Of a stretch of 64,000 nt of DNA, positions 41,244 to 48,766 are shown piece by piece (within the stretch, counting starts at the first letter, position 1; each line of letters begins with the position of its first letter). This stretch comes from Actinomycetota bacterium. GTDB taxonomy: Bacteria; Actinomycetota; Actinomycetes; Mycobacteriales; HKI-0501. The position numbers and the translations under genes were made by a program. The notes beneath the pieces were generated by a model. That model made no database searches. It saw only the letters and a program-made list of their open reading frames with translations, and had not been told where the DNA came from. The stretch spans positions 1 through 64,000 of the forward strand of contig JAVEDU010000076.1 of assembly GCA_030840805.1 (NCBI GenBank), in the 5' to 3' direction.

Positions 41244-42127
41244 TTCACCGCGCCGAGGGAAAGCCCGCGGACGAGCCACTTCTGGGCGGTCCACCCCGCG
41301 ATCAGCACGGGCAGCACGGCGAGCGTCGCCGCCGCCGACAACCGGGCCCAGAAGAGGCCCTCCTGGGTGATGAAGCCGACCAGGAACACCGGCACCGTCG
41401 CCGCCCGGAAGGCCGTCAGCGACACCGCGAAGAAGAACTCGTTCCACGCGAAGATGAAGCAGATCAGGGCGGTGGCCGCGAGCCCGGGCGCGATCATCGG
41501 CAGGATGACCCGCCGCATCTCCACCGGCAGCGACGCGCCGTCCACCCTCGCCGCCTCCAGGACCTCCTTCGGCAGCTCCAGCAGGAACGAGCGGATCATC
41601 CACACCGCGATCGGCAGGTTCATCGCCGTGTAGATCAGGGCGAGGAACGTGACGTTGTCGAGGACGTTCAGGTCCCGCGCAATGATGTACAGCGGCAGGA
41701 TCGTCGCGACCGCGGGCATCATCCGGGTGGACAGGAAGAAGAACAGCGAGTCCTGCCACCTGACCACGGGACGCACCGACAGCGCGTACGCCGCCGGGGT
41801 GGCGAGCAGCAGCACGAGCACGATCGAGAGGACCGACGCGATCAGCGAGTTGCCGAAGTACGGCAGGAAGTCGCGACCGAGGATCGCACGGTACTGGTCG
41901 AGCGTCGGGGTGAAGAAGATCGTCGGAGGATCGGTCGACGCCTGGGACTCCTGCTTGAACCCGGTGAGGAACATCCACAGCACCGGGAAGAAGAACACCA
42001 GCCCGACGGCCCAGGCGACCACGCCGACGGCGATGGTGCCGGGTCGCGGCGGCCTGCGGCGGCGCCGGTGCCGGGCCGGCCGCTCGACTGTCGAGGTGAG
42101 GCGGTCGGTGTCGACGGCGGCCATCAC
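41240..42127 (-). CDS. ABC sugar/polyol permease, MalG type
   Basis: A 295-residue inner-membrane permease with six hydrophobic segments and the EAA loop EVLEAARVDGASLP that contacts the ATPase. It pairs with the permease encoded upstream. The start at GTG 42127 or ATG 42124 overlaps the upstream stop; both are possible and differ by one residue. The Arg-rich N-terminal tail is cytoplasmic. Confidence 0.92.
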   Translation of the reverse strand: MMAAVDTDRLTSTVERPARHRRRRRPPRPGTIAVGVVAWAVGLVFFFPVLWMFLTGFKQESQASTDPPTIFFTPTLDQYRAILGRDFLPYFGNSLIASVLSIVLVLLLATPAAYALSVRPVVRWQDSLFFFLSTRMMPAVATILPLYIIARDLNVLDNVTFLALIYTAMNLPIAVWMIRSFLLELPKEVLEAARVDGASLPVEMRRVILPMIAPGLAATALICFIFAWNEFFFAVSLTAFRAATVPVFLVGFITQEGLFWARLSAAATLAVLPVLIAGWTAQKWLVRGLSLGAVK

Positions 42128-43065
42128 AACACCTCCGTCGTGAACAGGCCGGACACCAACCGCAGCGCGAACGTGGCGAAGACGATCGTCGCCACCACCG
42201 TGATCACGCCGGCCGCGGCCGCCTCACCGGCGTTGAACGCACGGAACGCCTGCTGGTAGATGAAGTACGGCAGGTTCGTGGTCGCCTGCCCCGGACCGCC
42301 CTGGGTGATCATGAAGATCGCGTCGAACGTCTGCAGGATGAAGATCGTGCCGAGCACCGTCGCCAGCTCGATGAACTGCCGCAGATGCGGCATCGTCACC
42401 CGACGGAACGTCTGCCCTCCGGTGGCGCCGTCCGTCTTCGCCGCCTCCAGCACCTCGGGCGACTGGCTCTGCAGCCCCGCGAGGATGATCAGCATGAAGA
42501 ACGGCGTCCACTGCCAGGTGAGCACCAGGATGATCGACGTCATCGGGTACCGGCTCGTCCAGTCGGTCTGACCGGCCCCGAACGGGGACAGCACCCAGTT
42601 CACGATCCCGAACACCGGGTTGAGCATCGAGGTCTTCCACACCAGGGCCGCGGCGGCCGGCATCACCAGGAACGGCGTGATGAGCAGCGTCCGGACGATG
42701 CTCCGGCCGAGGAACTTCTTGTCCAGCAGCACGGCGAGCGCGGTGCCGAATAACGCGCACAGCAGGACCACGGTGACGGTCAGCTTCACCGTGTTGAGCA
42801 CGGCGTTCCGGAACAGGTCGTCGGTGAAGACCCGGCCGTAGTTGCTCAGCCCGACGAACTTCCGGGTCTCCGGCCGCAGCAGGTTGTACCGCTGGGTGCT
42901 GTAGTAGAGCGTCGCCACGAAGGGCAGCTGGGTCAGGACGATCGCGAAGACCAGGGCCGGGAGCAGCGGCCGGCGACGCTGCCGGCGCTCCCTGCGCGTG
43001 AGTTGCCTCGGCTCGGGCCGTCGCCGCGGTTCTGCCGCGGGCGGTGCCTCGACCTGGATGGCCAT
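42124..43065 (-). CDS. ABC sugar/polyol permease, MalF type
   Basis: A 313-residue permease with six predicted membrane segments and the EAA loop EVLEAAKTDGATGG. The N-terminal 40 residues are charged and cytoplasmic. ATG 43065 follows AGGAGG. It forms the channel together with the downstream MalG-type permease. It is the first of the two permease genes and lies 26 bases after the solute-binding protein gene. Confidence 0.92.
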   Translation of the reverse strand: MAIQVEAPPAAEPRRRPEPRQLTRRERRQRRRPLLPALVFAIVLTQLPFVATLYYSTQRYNLLRPETRKFVGLSNYGRVFTDDLFRNAVLNTVKLTVTVVLLCALFGTALAVLLDKKFLGRSIVRTLLITPFLVMPAAAALVWKTSMLNPVFGIVNWVLSPFGAGQTDWTSRYPMTSIILVLTWQWTPFFMLIILAGLQSQSPEVLEAAKTDGATGGQTFRRVTMPHLRQFIELATVLGTIFILQTFDAIFMITQGGPGQATTNLPYFIYQQAFRAFNAGEAAAAGVITVVATIVFATFALRLVSGLFTTEVL

Positions 43066-43091
43066 GGTGGACCTCCTGGGGGTCGCGTGGA

Positions 43092-44450
43092 TCAGGAGCC
43101 GTAGCCGCCGTTCGCGGCCGCGTCCTCTGCGTACCTCTGGGCCTTCCTCATCGCGTCGTCGACGGACTGCTGCCCGGCGATGGCCGCGCTGATCTCCTGC
43201 GACACCTTCGTGCCGAGATCCTGGAACTCCGGGATCGAGACGTACTGCACGCCGATCCAGGGCTGCGGGTACCTCCCGGGCCGGTGCACGTCGACGCCCT
43301 GGATCGACCTGAGCGTCTGGTCGGCGAAGGCACCGGCGGCCTTCCGGTACTGCGGGAGCGCGTACGTGGACAACCGGCTCCCCGGCAGCACCCGCGCCCA
43401 GCCGAGCTTCTCGCCCACCAGCCGGACGTACTCCTTGGACGATGCCCAGGACATGAACGTCCACGCGGCGGCCTTCTCCCGCGAGGTCGTGGGCGACGCG
43501 AGGGACCACGCCCACAGCCAGCCCGAGCGCGGCGTGTCGACGACCGGCGCGGGGGCGTACCCGATCTTCCCGGCGACCTTGCTGACGTTGGGGTCCTCGA
43601 GAGAGCCCGCGGCCGAGGTGGCGTCGTACCACATCGCGGAGTTGCCCTGACTCAGCGACGTGAGGCACTCCGAGAAGCCGGCGCTGGGCGCACCCGGCTC
43701 GCCGTGCTTGCGCACCAGGTCCACATAGAACTTCACCGCGCGCACGGTCGCCGGATCGGTGAGGTGGGCCTTCCAGTGCTCGTCGTACCAGCGACCGCCG
43801 AACGTCAGGATCACCGTGTCGAGCGGCGCCAGCACCTCGCCCCAGCCGGGCAGGCCACGAAGGCAGATGCCGGACAGCTTCTTCGCCGGGTCGTCGAGCC
43901 GCGCGGCGAAGGAGGCCACCTGCTGCCACGTCGGCCGCGCGGGCATCGTCAAGCCCGCCCGCGCGAAAAGGTCCTTGCGGTACATCAGGAACGACGACTC
44001 GCCGTAGAACGGCACCGCGTACATGCCGCCCCGGTACGTGAGCGCGTCGCGTACCGGCGGGATCAGGTCGGCCACGTCGTAGCCGGGCGTCCTCGCCGCC
44101 AGGCCGTCCACTCTGGTCAGCCACGTGTTCGCCGCCCAGATCGGGACCTCGTACGTGCCGACCGTCACGACGTCGTACTGGCCGGCGTTCGTGGCGATGT
44201 CCTGGGTGACCCGGTCCCGGAGCTCGTTCTCGGGCAGGGTCACGAACTTCAGCGAGATCTCCGGGTGCCGCCTCGTGAACTCGCCGCTGAGCCTCTCCAG
44301 GTCCTGCATCTGCGGGTTCGCCACCATGGCCACGACGACCTGGGTGCCGCCGCCGCCGCGACCGCCCACGCCTGCGCAGCCGCTCGCGGCCACGACCAGC
44401 GCGGCGACCGCCGCGAGGAGCGCGAGCCTTCTCCGTCGCATCGCCCTCAC
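43092..44450 (-). CDS. Extracellular solute-binding lipoprotein of sugar/polyol ABC transporter
   Basis: This 452-residue binding protein has a lipoprotein signal (VVAASGC, Cys25) and the type 1 extracellular solute-binding fold of family SBP_bac_1. Blocks such as YDVVTVGTYEVP and the C-terminal helices fit a polyol or oligosaccharide binder. The GTG at 44450 is one base after the downstream dehydrogenase gene region's stop, and ATG 44441 is an alternative start that shortens it by three residues. It delivers substrate to the permeases encoded next. Confidence 0.92.
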   Translation of the reverse strand: MRAMRRRRLALLAAVAALVVAASGCAGVGGRGGGGTQVVVAMVANPQMQDLERLSGEFTRRHPEISLKFVTLPENELRDRVTQDIATNAGQYDVVTVGTYEVPIWAANTWLTRVDGLAARTPGYDVADLIPPVRDALTYRGGMYAVPFYGESSFLMYRKDLFARAGLTMPARPTWQQVASFAARLDDPAKKLSGICLRGLPGWGEVLAPLDTVILTFGGRWYDEHWKAHLTDPATVRAVKFYVDLVRKHGEPGAPSAGFSECLTSLSQGNSAMWYDATSAAGSLEDPNVSKVAGKIGYAPAPVVDTPRSGWLWAWSLASPTTSREKAAAWTFMSWASSKEYVRLVGEKLGWARVLPGSRLSTYALPQYRKAAGAFADQTLRSIQGVDVHRPGRYPQPWIGVQYVSIPEFQDLGTKVSQEISAAIAGQQSVDDAMRKAQRYAEDAAANGGYGS

Positions 44451-44451
44451 C

Positions 44452-45456
44452 TCACCCGTTCGGCAGGAGCTGGATCTTCAGCCCCTGGCCGGTGCGGACC
44501 ATCTCGAGCGCGTCGGGGTACTCCTCCAGCGGGAGCCCGTGCGTGATCAGCGGGTCGACGTCGACGAGCCCGTCCGCGACGAGCCGGAGCGCCTGGCCGT
44601 AGCTGTGCAGGACCGCCATCGAGCCGAGGACCGTGATCTCCTGGTTGTAGATGCGGAAGGGGGAGATCGCGACCGTCGCCTCGGGCGGCGCGACGCCGAC
44701 GACGAGGAATCGCCCGCCCTTCGCCACCGCGGCGAGCCCGGCCTGGATCGCCGGGGGTGACCCGGTGGCGTCCACCACGAGGTCGTACCCGCGGGGCCGG
44801 TCGTCCAGTGCCTCGGCGAGGTCGGTGGAGGTGAGCGTGGCGCCGAGCTGCTCGGCGACCGGGAGCCGGTCCGCCTTGCGGTCCACGACGGCGAGCCGCG
44901 ACGCCCCGCCCCGGGCGAGCAGCTGCGCGGTCAGCAGGCCCATCGTGCCGCCGCCGACGACGAGCACCGACTCCCCGACCCGCGGCGGCGCCACCGCGAC
45001 GGCGTGCACCGCGCAGGACAGCGGCTCCACCAGGGCCGCCTGCCGGAACGTCATCCCGGCCGGCATCCGGTGGCAGTTGTACGCGGGGACGGCCACGTAC
45101 TCCGCGGCCGCACCGTCCACGGTGTCCCCGGTGGCACCCCAGTTGTCGCAGAGGTTGCCGCGGCCCGCCCGGCACCAGTCGCAGTGTCCACACACGAGCG
45201 TCGGGTCGACCGCGACCCGGTCGCCGTCGCGCAGGTGGTCCACCCCGGCGCCGACGGCGACGATCTCCCCGGCGAACTCGTGACCCGGCACGATCGGGAA
45301 CGGCGTCGGCGGGAAGTTCCCGGCCGCGATGGTGACGTCCGAGCCGCAGATGCCGCAGGCGCCCACGCGCACCACGACCTCGCCCGGGCCGGGCGCGGGA
45401 TCCGGAACCGGTCCGACGCGGATCTCGTTCGGCTTGTCGATGACGGCGGCGAGCAC
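44452..45456 (-). CDS. Zinc-dependent MDR polyol dehydrogenase
   Basis: This 334-residue MDR dehydrogenase has catalytic zinc residues in GICGSDVTIAAG and PGHEFAG, a structural zinc site in CGHCDWCRAGRGNLC, and the cofactor motif VGGGTMGLL. It is the third of three zinc MDR enzymes in the operon and closely resembles the one at 40248-41243. GTG 45456 is the start; it lies nine bases after the kinase stop. It should convert a polyol to the ketose that the xylulokinase-like protein phosphorylates. Confidence 0.9.
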   Translation of the reverse strand: MLAAVIDKPNEIRVGPVPDPAPGPGEVVVRVGACGICGSDVTIAAGNFPPTPFPIVPGHEFAGEIVAVGAGVDHLRDGDRVAVDPTLVCGHCDWCRAGRGNLCDNWGATGDTVDGAAAEYVAVPAYNCHRMPAGMTFRQAALVEPLSCAVHAVAVAPPRVGESVLVVGGGTMGLLTAQLLARGGASRLAVVDRKADRLPVAEQLGATLTSTDLAEALDDRPRGYDLVVDATGSPPAIQAGLAAVAKGGRFLVVGVAPPEATVAISPFRIYNQEITVLGSMAVLHSYGQALRLVADGLVDVDPLITHGLPLEEYPDALEMVRTGQGLKIQLLPNG

Positions 45457-45465
45457 GGTGCCCCC

Positions 45466-46917
45466 TCAGGGTTCGGAGTCGAGTCCCCGCCAGGCAGCCA
45501 GGCGGCGGTAGCGGTCGAGCACCTCCTCCCGCCCGGGATCCGGCCGCGGCTCGGCGGCGAGCCGTGCCGGTGGCGCCCACGCGTCCGCGATCTCACCGAC
45601 CTTCGCCCCGTGGAGGATCGCCGCGGCCTGCGCCGCGATCCCCGCGGCGGCCGTCTCCTCCAGTTCCACCGTGTACACCGGACGCCCGGACAGGTCGGCC
45701 AGCAGCTGGCGGTACGCCGCCGACCGGGCACCCCCGCCGGTGAGCAGCACCCGCCCGCCCGTCCGCACCCCCAGCCCGGCGAGGAGGTCGATGCCGGCGA
45801 GCAGGCCCGCGACGACGCCCTCGTAGGCCGCACGGGCGATCTCCTCCCGCGTCAGGTCGCTGCGCAGCCCGCCCAGCAGACCCCGCGCACCGGGCCGGTT
45901 CGGCACCCGCTCACCGTCGAGGAATGCGGCCAGCACCGGCCGCTCGTCGGACGCGGGCGCGGCGAGCGCGAGCGCGGTCATCCCGTCGTGGTCGACGCCG
46001 AGCAGGCGCGCGAACGCGTCGGTCACCTTGGCGGCGTTGAGGGTGCAGAGCAGCGGCAGGTACTCCCCGGTCGCGTCGGCGTTGCCGTTCACCGCTCCGG
46101 TGACGTCCGCGGTGGACTCCGGGTGACGGGCGAAGACGGTGCCCGAGGTGCCGACCGAGACCGCCACGTCGCCGCGCCGCAGGCCGAGGCCGAGCGCACT
46201 CGCCTGGTTGTCCCCCGATCCGGCGCCCACGACCGTGCCGGGCCGGAGACCGAGGGCCGCCGCCGCCGCCGCGGTGACCGCCCCGGCGGGCTCGTCGGGA
46301 CCGACGATCCGGGGCAGCCGCGGCACCCAGTCCATCGCCGGGTCCACCAGGGCCAGCAGGTCCGGCTGCCAGCTGGACTCCGCGGGCGAGAAGTACCCGG
46401 TGCCGGAGGCGTCCCCGCGGTCGGTGACCAGCTCGCCGGTGAGCCGGAACGTCAGCCAGTCGTGCGGCAGCACCACGTGTGCCAGCCGGCGGTACGCGGC
46501 GGGCTCGTTGCGGGCGAGCCACAGCAGCTTCGTGATGGTGAACGCCCCCACCGGGACGCTGCCGGTCCGCCGCGCCCAGGCCGCGGCGCCGAGCCGCTCC
46601 ACCAGCTCGGCGGCCTCGTCCGCGGACGTCGTGTCGTTCCACAGCTTCGCCGGGCGGATCACCTCCCGGTCGGCGTCGAGTGGGACGAGTCCGTGGCACT
46701 GGCCGTCGACCGAGATCGCGACGATCTCCGCGGCATCGGCGGCGTTCAGCGCCTGCCCCAGCGCGACCCACCAGGACTCGGGCGGCTGCTCGCTGACCGG
46801 CGGCGTGGTCCGCGGGTGGGGCGCCCGCCCGTGCCGGACGATCTGCCCGTCGTCGACGTCCCGCAGCACGACCGTGCACGACTGCGTGGACGAGTCCACC
46901 CCGGCGACCAGCGGCAT
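45466..46917 (-). CDS. xylB: FGGY-family carbohydrate kinase, xylulokinase-like
   Basis: This 483-residue kinase phosphorylates a ketopentose or polyol. The N-terminal phosphate motif is GVDSSTQSCT (6-15), the block VDGQCHG and the C-terminal nucleotide motif TGGGARSAAYRQLLAD match xylulokinases. With polyol dehydrogenases downstream, D-xylulose from xylitol or arabitol is the likely substrate. The ATG at 46917 overlaps the stop of a small uncertain gene (TGATG). It is the first clear gene of the operon. Xylulokinase is the best label, but ribulokinase or another FGGY activity is possible. Confidence 0.87.
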   Translation of the reverse strand: MPLVAGVDSSTQSCTVVLRDVDDGQIVRHGRAPHPRTTPPVSEQPPESWWVALGQALNAADAAEIVAISVDGQCHGLVPLDADREVIRPAKLWNDTTSADEAAELVERLGAAAWARRTGSVPVGAFTITKLLWLARNEPAAYRRLAHVVLPHDWLTFRLTGELVTDRGDASGTGYFSPAESSWQPDLLALVDPAMDWVPRLPRIVGPDEPAGAVTAAAAAALGLRPGTVVGAGSGDNQASALGLGLRRGDVAVSVGTSGTVFARHPESTADVTGAVNGNADATGEYLPLLCTLNAAKVTDAFARLLGVDHDGMTALALAAPASDERPVLAAFLDGERVPNRPGARGLLGGLRSDLTREEIARAAYEGVVAGLLAGIDLLAGLGVRTGGRVLLTGGGARSAAYRQLLADLSGRPVYTVELEETAAAGIAAQAAAILHGAKVGEIADAWAPPARLAAEPRPDPGREEVLDRYRRLAAWRGLDSEP

Positions 46918-47195
46918 CAGACCGGCCCTCCGTGCCGCGCCCCGGCCGAGCCGTGCCCCGTCTCCCGCCTGAGCGCGAGGACGTCGTGCCCGGCGGCGAC
47001 GACGAGGCCGGAGCCCATCGCGACCATGGCGCCGGGATCGGCCGGCCACACGACCGCGGGCGGGGTCCCGCCGACGGCGGGGGCCGCGGCGGACCGGACC
47101 TGTCCCCGCGCGGACGACACCGCCGCGGTGGACCGGACCTGTCCCCGGGCGGACGACACCGCCGCGGTGGTGCGCACCTCGTCCGCATCGTCCAT
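46917..47195 (-). CDS. Possible small protein with 13-residue tandem repeat
   Basis: An uninterrupted 92-codon frame runs from an ATG at 47195 to a stop overlapping the kinase start (TGATG). It contains a 13-residue unit (TAAVSSARGQVRS) twice, encoded by a 39-bp DNA repeat. I recognise no family, and composition is unusual. A weak ribosome site (GAGGGCGG) precedes it. It may be a leader or decayed remnant; translation coupling with the kinase is the main argument for it. Confidence 0.35.
   Translation of the reverse strand: MDDADEVRTTAAVSSARGQVRSTAAVSSARGQVRSAAAPAVGGTPPAVVWPADPGAMVAMGSGLVVAAGHDVLALRRETGHGSAGARHGGPV
47091..47168. repeat. 39-bp tandem direct repeat, two copies
   Basis: The unit starting GGACCGGACCTGTCCCC occurs at 47091 and 47130 with a single base difference. 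It lies within the small frame before the kinase gene and keeps its reading frame. Confidence 0.8.
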
Positions 47196-47573
47196 GCGAG
47201 CGCCGCCCTCGGCAGCTCAGTCGTGCCCGCGCGCCGTCAGAGCGGTCGGCGTCGATCCGCCATGTGAGCGCTTGGCCTCTCGGAATACCGCAGTTTCGCG
47301 GGGAAACTCAAGGGCATGGCCAAGGCAACTGTCAAGCAGTTGCGCCCGGAAGGGACGAAGTACTCGTTCCGGACACGCCCGGACACGCGACGCCGGGGCA
47401 CACCACAGCCGCGGACCACGTTCCGGAGCTGGGGACGGATCTCATCGGGCCCCTCCGGGTCACCGGAGGGCAGCACCAGCAGTGCGTCGCACCTCTCGCT
47501 CCCGCTTCGATGCGGCACCGCCCGTCGGGCTCGCACCGTCGACCGGGGGCGCCGGCAGCCGGGCCCGAGCCTC
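47196..47573 (-). promoter_or_regulatory. Upstream region of the polyol operon
   Basis: These 378 bases lie between the HD-protein stop and the polyol operon. On the minus strand TTGACA at 47335-47330 is a possible -35, without a good -10. A GTTTC/GAAAC inverted repeat (47293-47307) and a GAGCGCTTGG segment (47266-47275), which resembles half of a LacI-type operator, follow downstream. No regulator gene for the operon is in the window. Confidence 0.4.
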
Positions 47574-48212
47574 CTACTCCGGCCAGTCGGAACCCTGGAT
47601 CACCTCGACGAAGTCGACGCGCCGGAAACCGGGCACGAAGTGCTCCAGGACGTCGGCGTTCACGTTGCCGAACGTCGTCTCCGGGCGGTCGGCGTTCCCG
47701 TCGGTGAACGCCTCCAGGATCTGCCGCTTGAAGTCCGGCCGCGGATGCGCCTCGGTGACCGCGGCACGCTGCTCGTCGCTGACCGCGTGATAGCCGATGC
47801 CCAGCACGTCGAGCTCGACCCCCCGCGTGACCAGCGCGATCTCCGGTGCCATGTGCAGCGGGACCTCGGGGGTCGTGTGCAGCGCGATCCCCGTCCACAC
47901 CAGCGTCGCCGCGTCCTCGGAGATGCCGTGGGCGAGCAGGAAGCTGCGGGCCTCGTCGGCGCTGTCGATCTCGAAGCGCTGGTCGGTGCGCCGGTACTCC
48001 GGGGTCAGTCCGAGGTCGTGGAACATCGCGCCGACATAGAGCAGTTCGGGGTCGTAGCGCAGGCCCTGCTCGCGGCCACGCAGCGCGCCGAACAGGTACA
48101 CCCGCCGGGAGTGGTGGTAGAGCAACGGGCTCGCGGCCTCGCGGACGAGCTCGGTGGCCTCGGCGACGAGCTTCGTGTCGGGGATCTCGATGTCGGCGAT
48201 GCGGGTGGGCAT
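47574..48212 (-). CDS. HD-domain phosphohydrolase-like protein (cyanamide hydratase-type)
   Basis: This 212-residue HD-fold protein resembles cyanamide-hydratase-like and related metal-dependent hydrolases. His34 lies in the LLYHHSRRVYLFG motif and His65-Asp66 in FHDLGL; a further His in GIALHTTPE around 108 and the C-terminal tail fit this group. The reaction in bacteria is usually unknown. ATG 48212 follows AGGAGG. The gene stands alone, with a 550-base region separating it from the divergent sensor kinase. Confidence 0.85.
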   Translation of the reverse strand: MPTRIADIEIPDTKLVAEATELVREAASPLLYHHSRRVYLFGALRGREQGLRYDPELLYVGAMFHDLGLTPEYRRTDQRFEIDSADEARSFLLAHGISEDAATLVWTGIALHTTPEVPLHMAPEIALVTRGVELDVLGIGYHAVSDEQRAAVTEAHPRPDFKRQILEAFTDGNADRPETTFGNVNADVLEHFVPGFRRVDFVEVIQGSDWPE

Positions 48213-48766
48213 GGCGTCCTCCTGGTGGCCGGTCGTGGATGAGTCACAGCCCCAGCATCACCGCCACGCCCGTCTACGACGTCACGGCCACCTTCAGACC
48301 CACGCTCCCACTGCCCCGAGACCTCGGGTACCCGGTAGCCGGAGGAGGGCAGCCGGACTCGAGATCGCCGGACGGTCGTTCCCTCTGCGGCGACCTGTGC
48401 GGCGACGGCCGCCAGGATGGGACGCGGCCGGCCGCCGCCTGCCGATGGGGGTTCTCCGCCATCGCGAGCAGGCCGATCGGCACGGCTTCGTGCGCTGGCG
48501 CGGCGAACGGCAGGCTCGCCGGGGACCCTTGGAGACGGAAAGGTAGGCGCAGTGGGACCCGGCCGCCGTCCAGGCGCAGTCAGGTCAGCGACGGCCGGGG
48601 TTGCCGATCGACTCGGCGCCGGTTCTACCATCGATCATGGCCATCTCCAGCGGCCGACCCGGGCCCAGGTTGTCGGACTCCGCCCGTGCGGAGCATGTCG
48701 CCGGGCTGGTGCCGGGCGCCGGCCATCGCCGCCGTCCGGCCCGGTGAGGGGAGAGGCGATCTCGAC
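48213..48766. other. Divergent intergenic region, no supported gene
   Basis: About 550 bases between the HD-protein gene and the triple-GAF kinase gene. No frame has a good start and coding character together. It must hold the promoters of both genes, but I could not pick out clear elements. Confidence 0.5.

Noticed and set aside
47259-47307. LacI-type operator for the polyol operon
   Set aside because: Symmetry beyond the AGCGCT core is weak and no LacI-family gene is in the window, so it is mentioned only as part of the upstream region.
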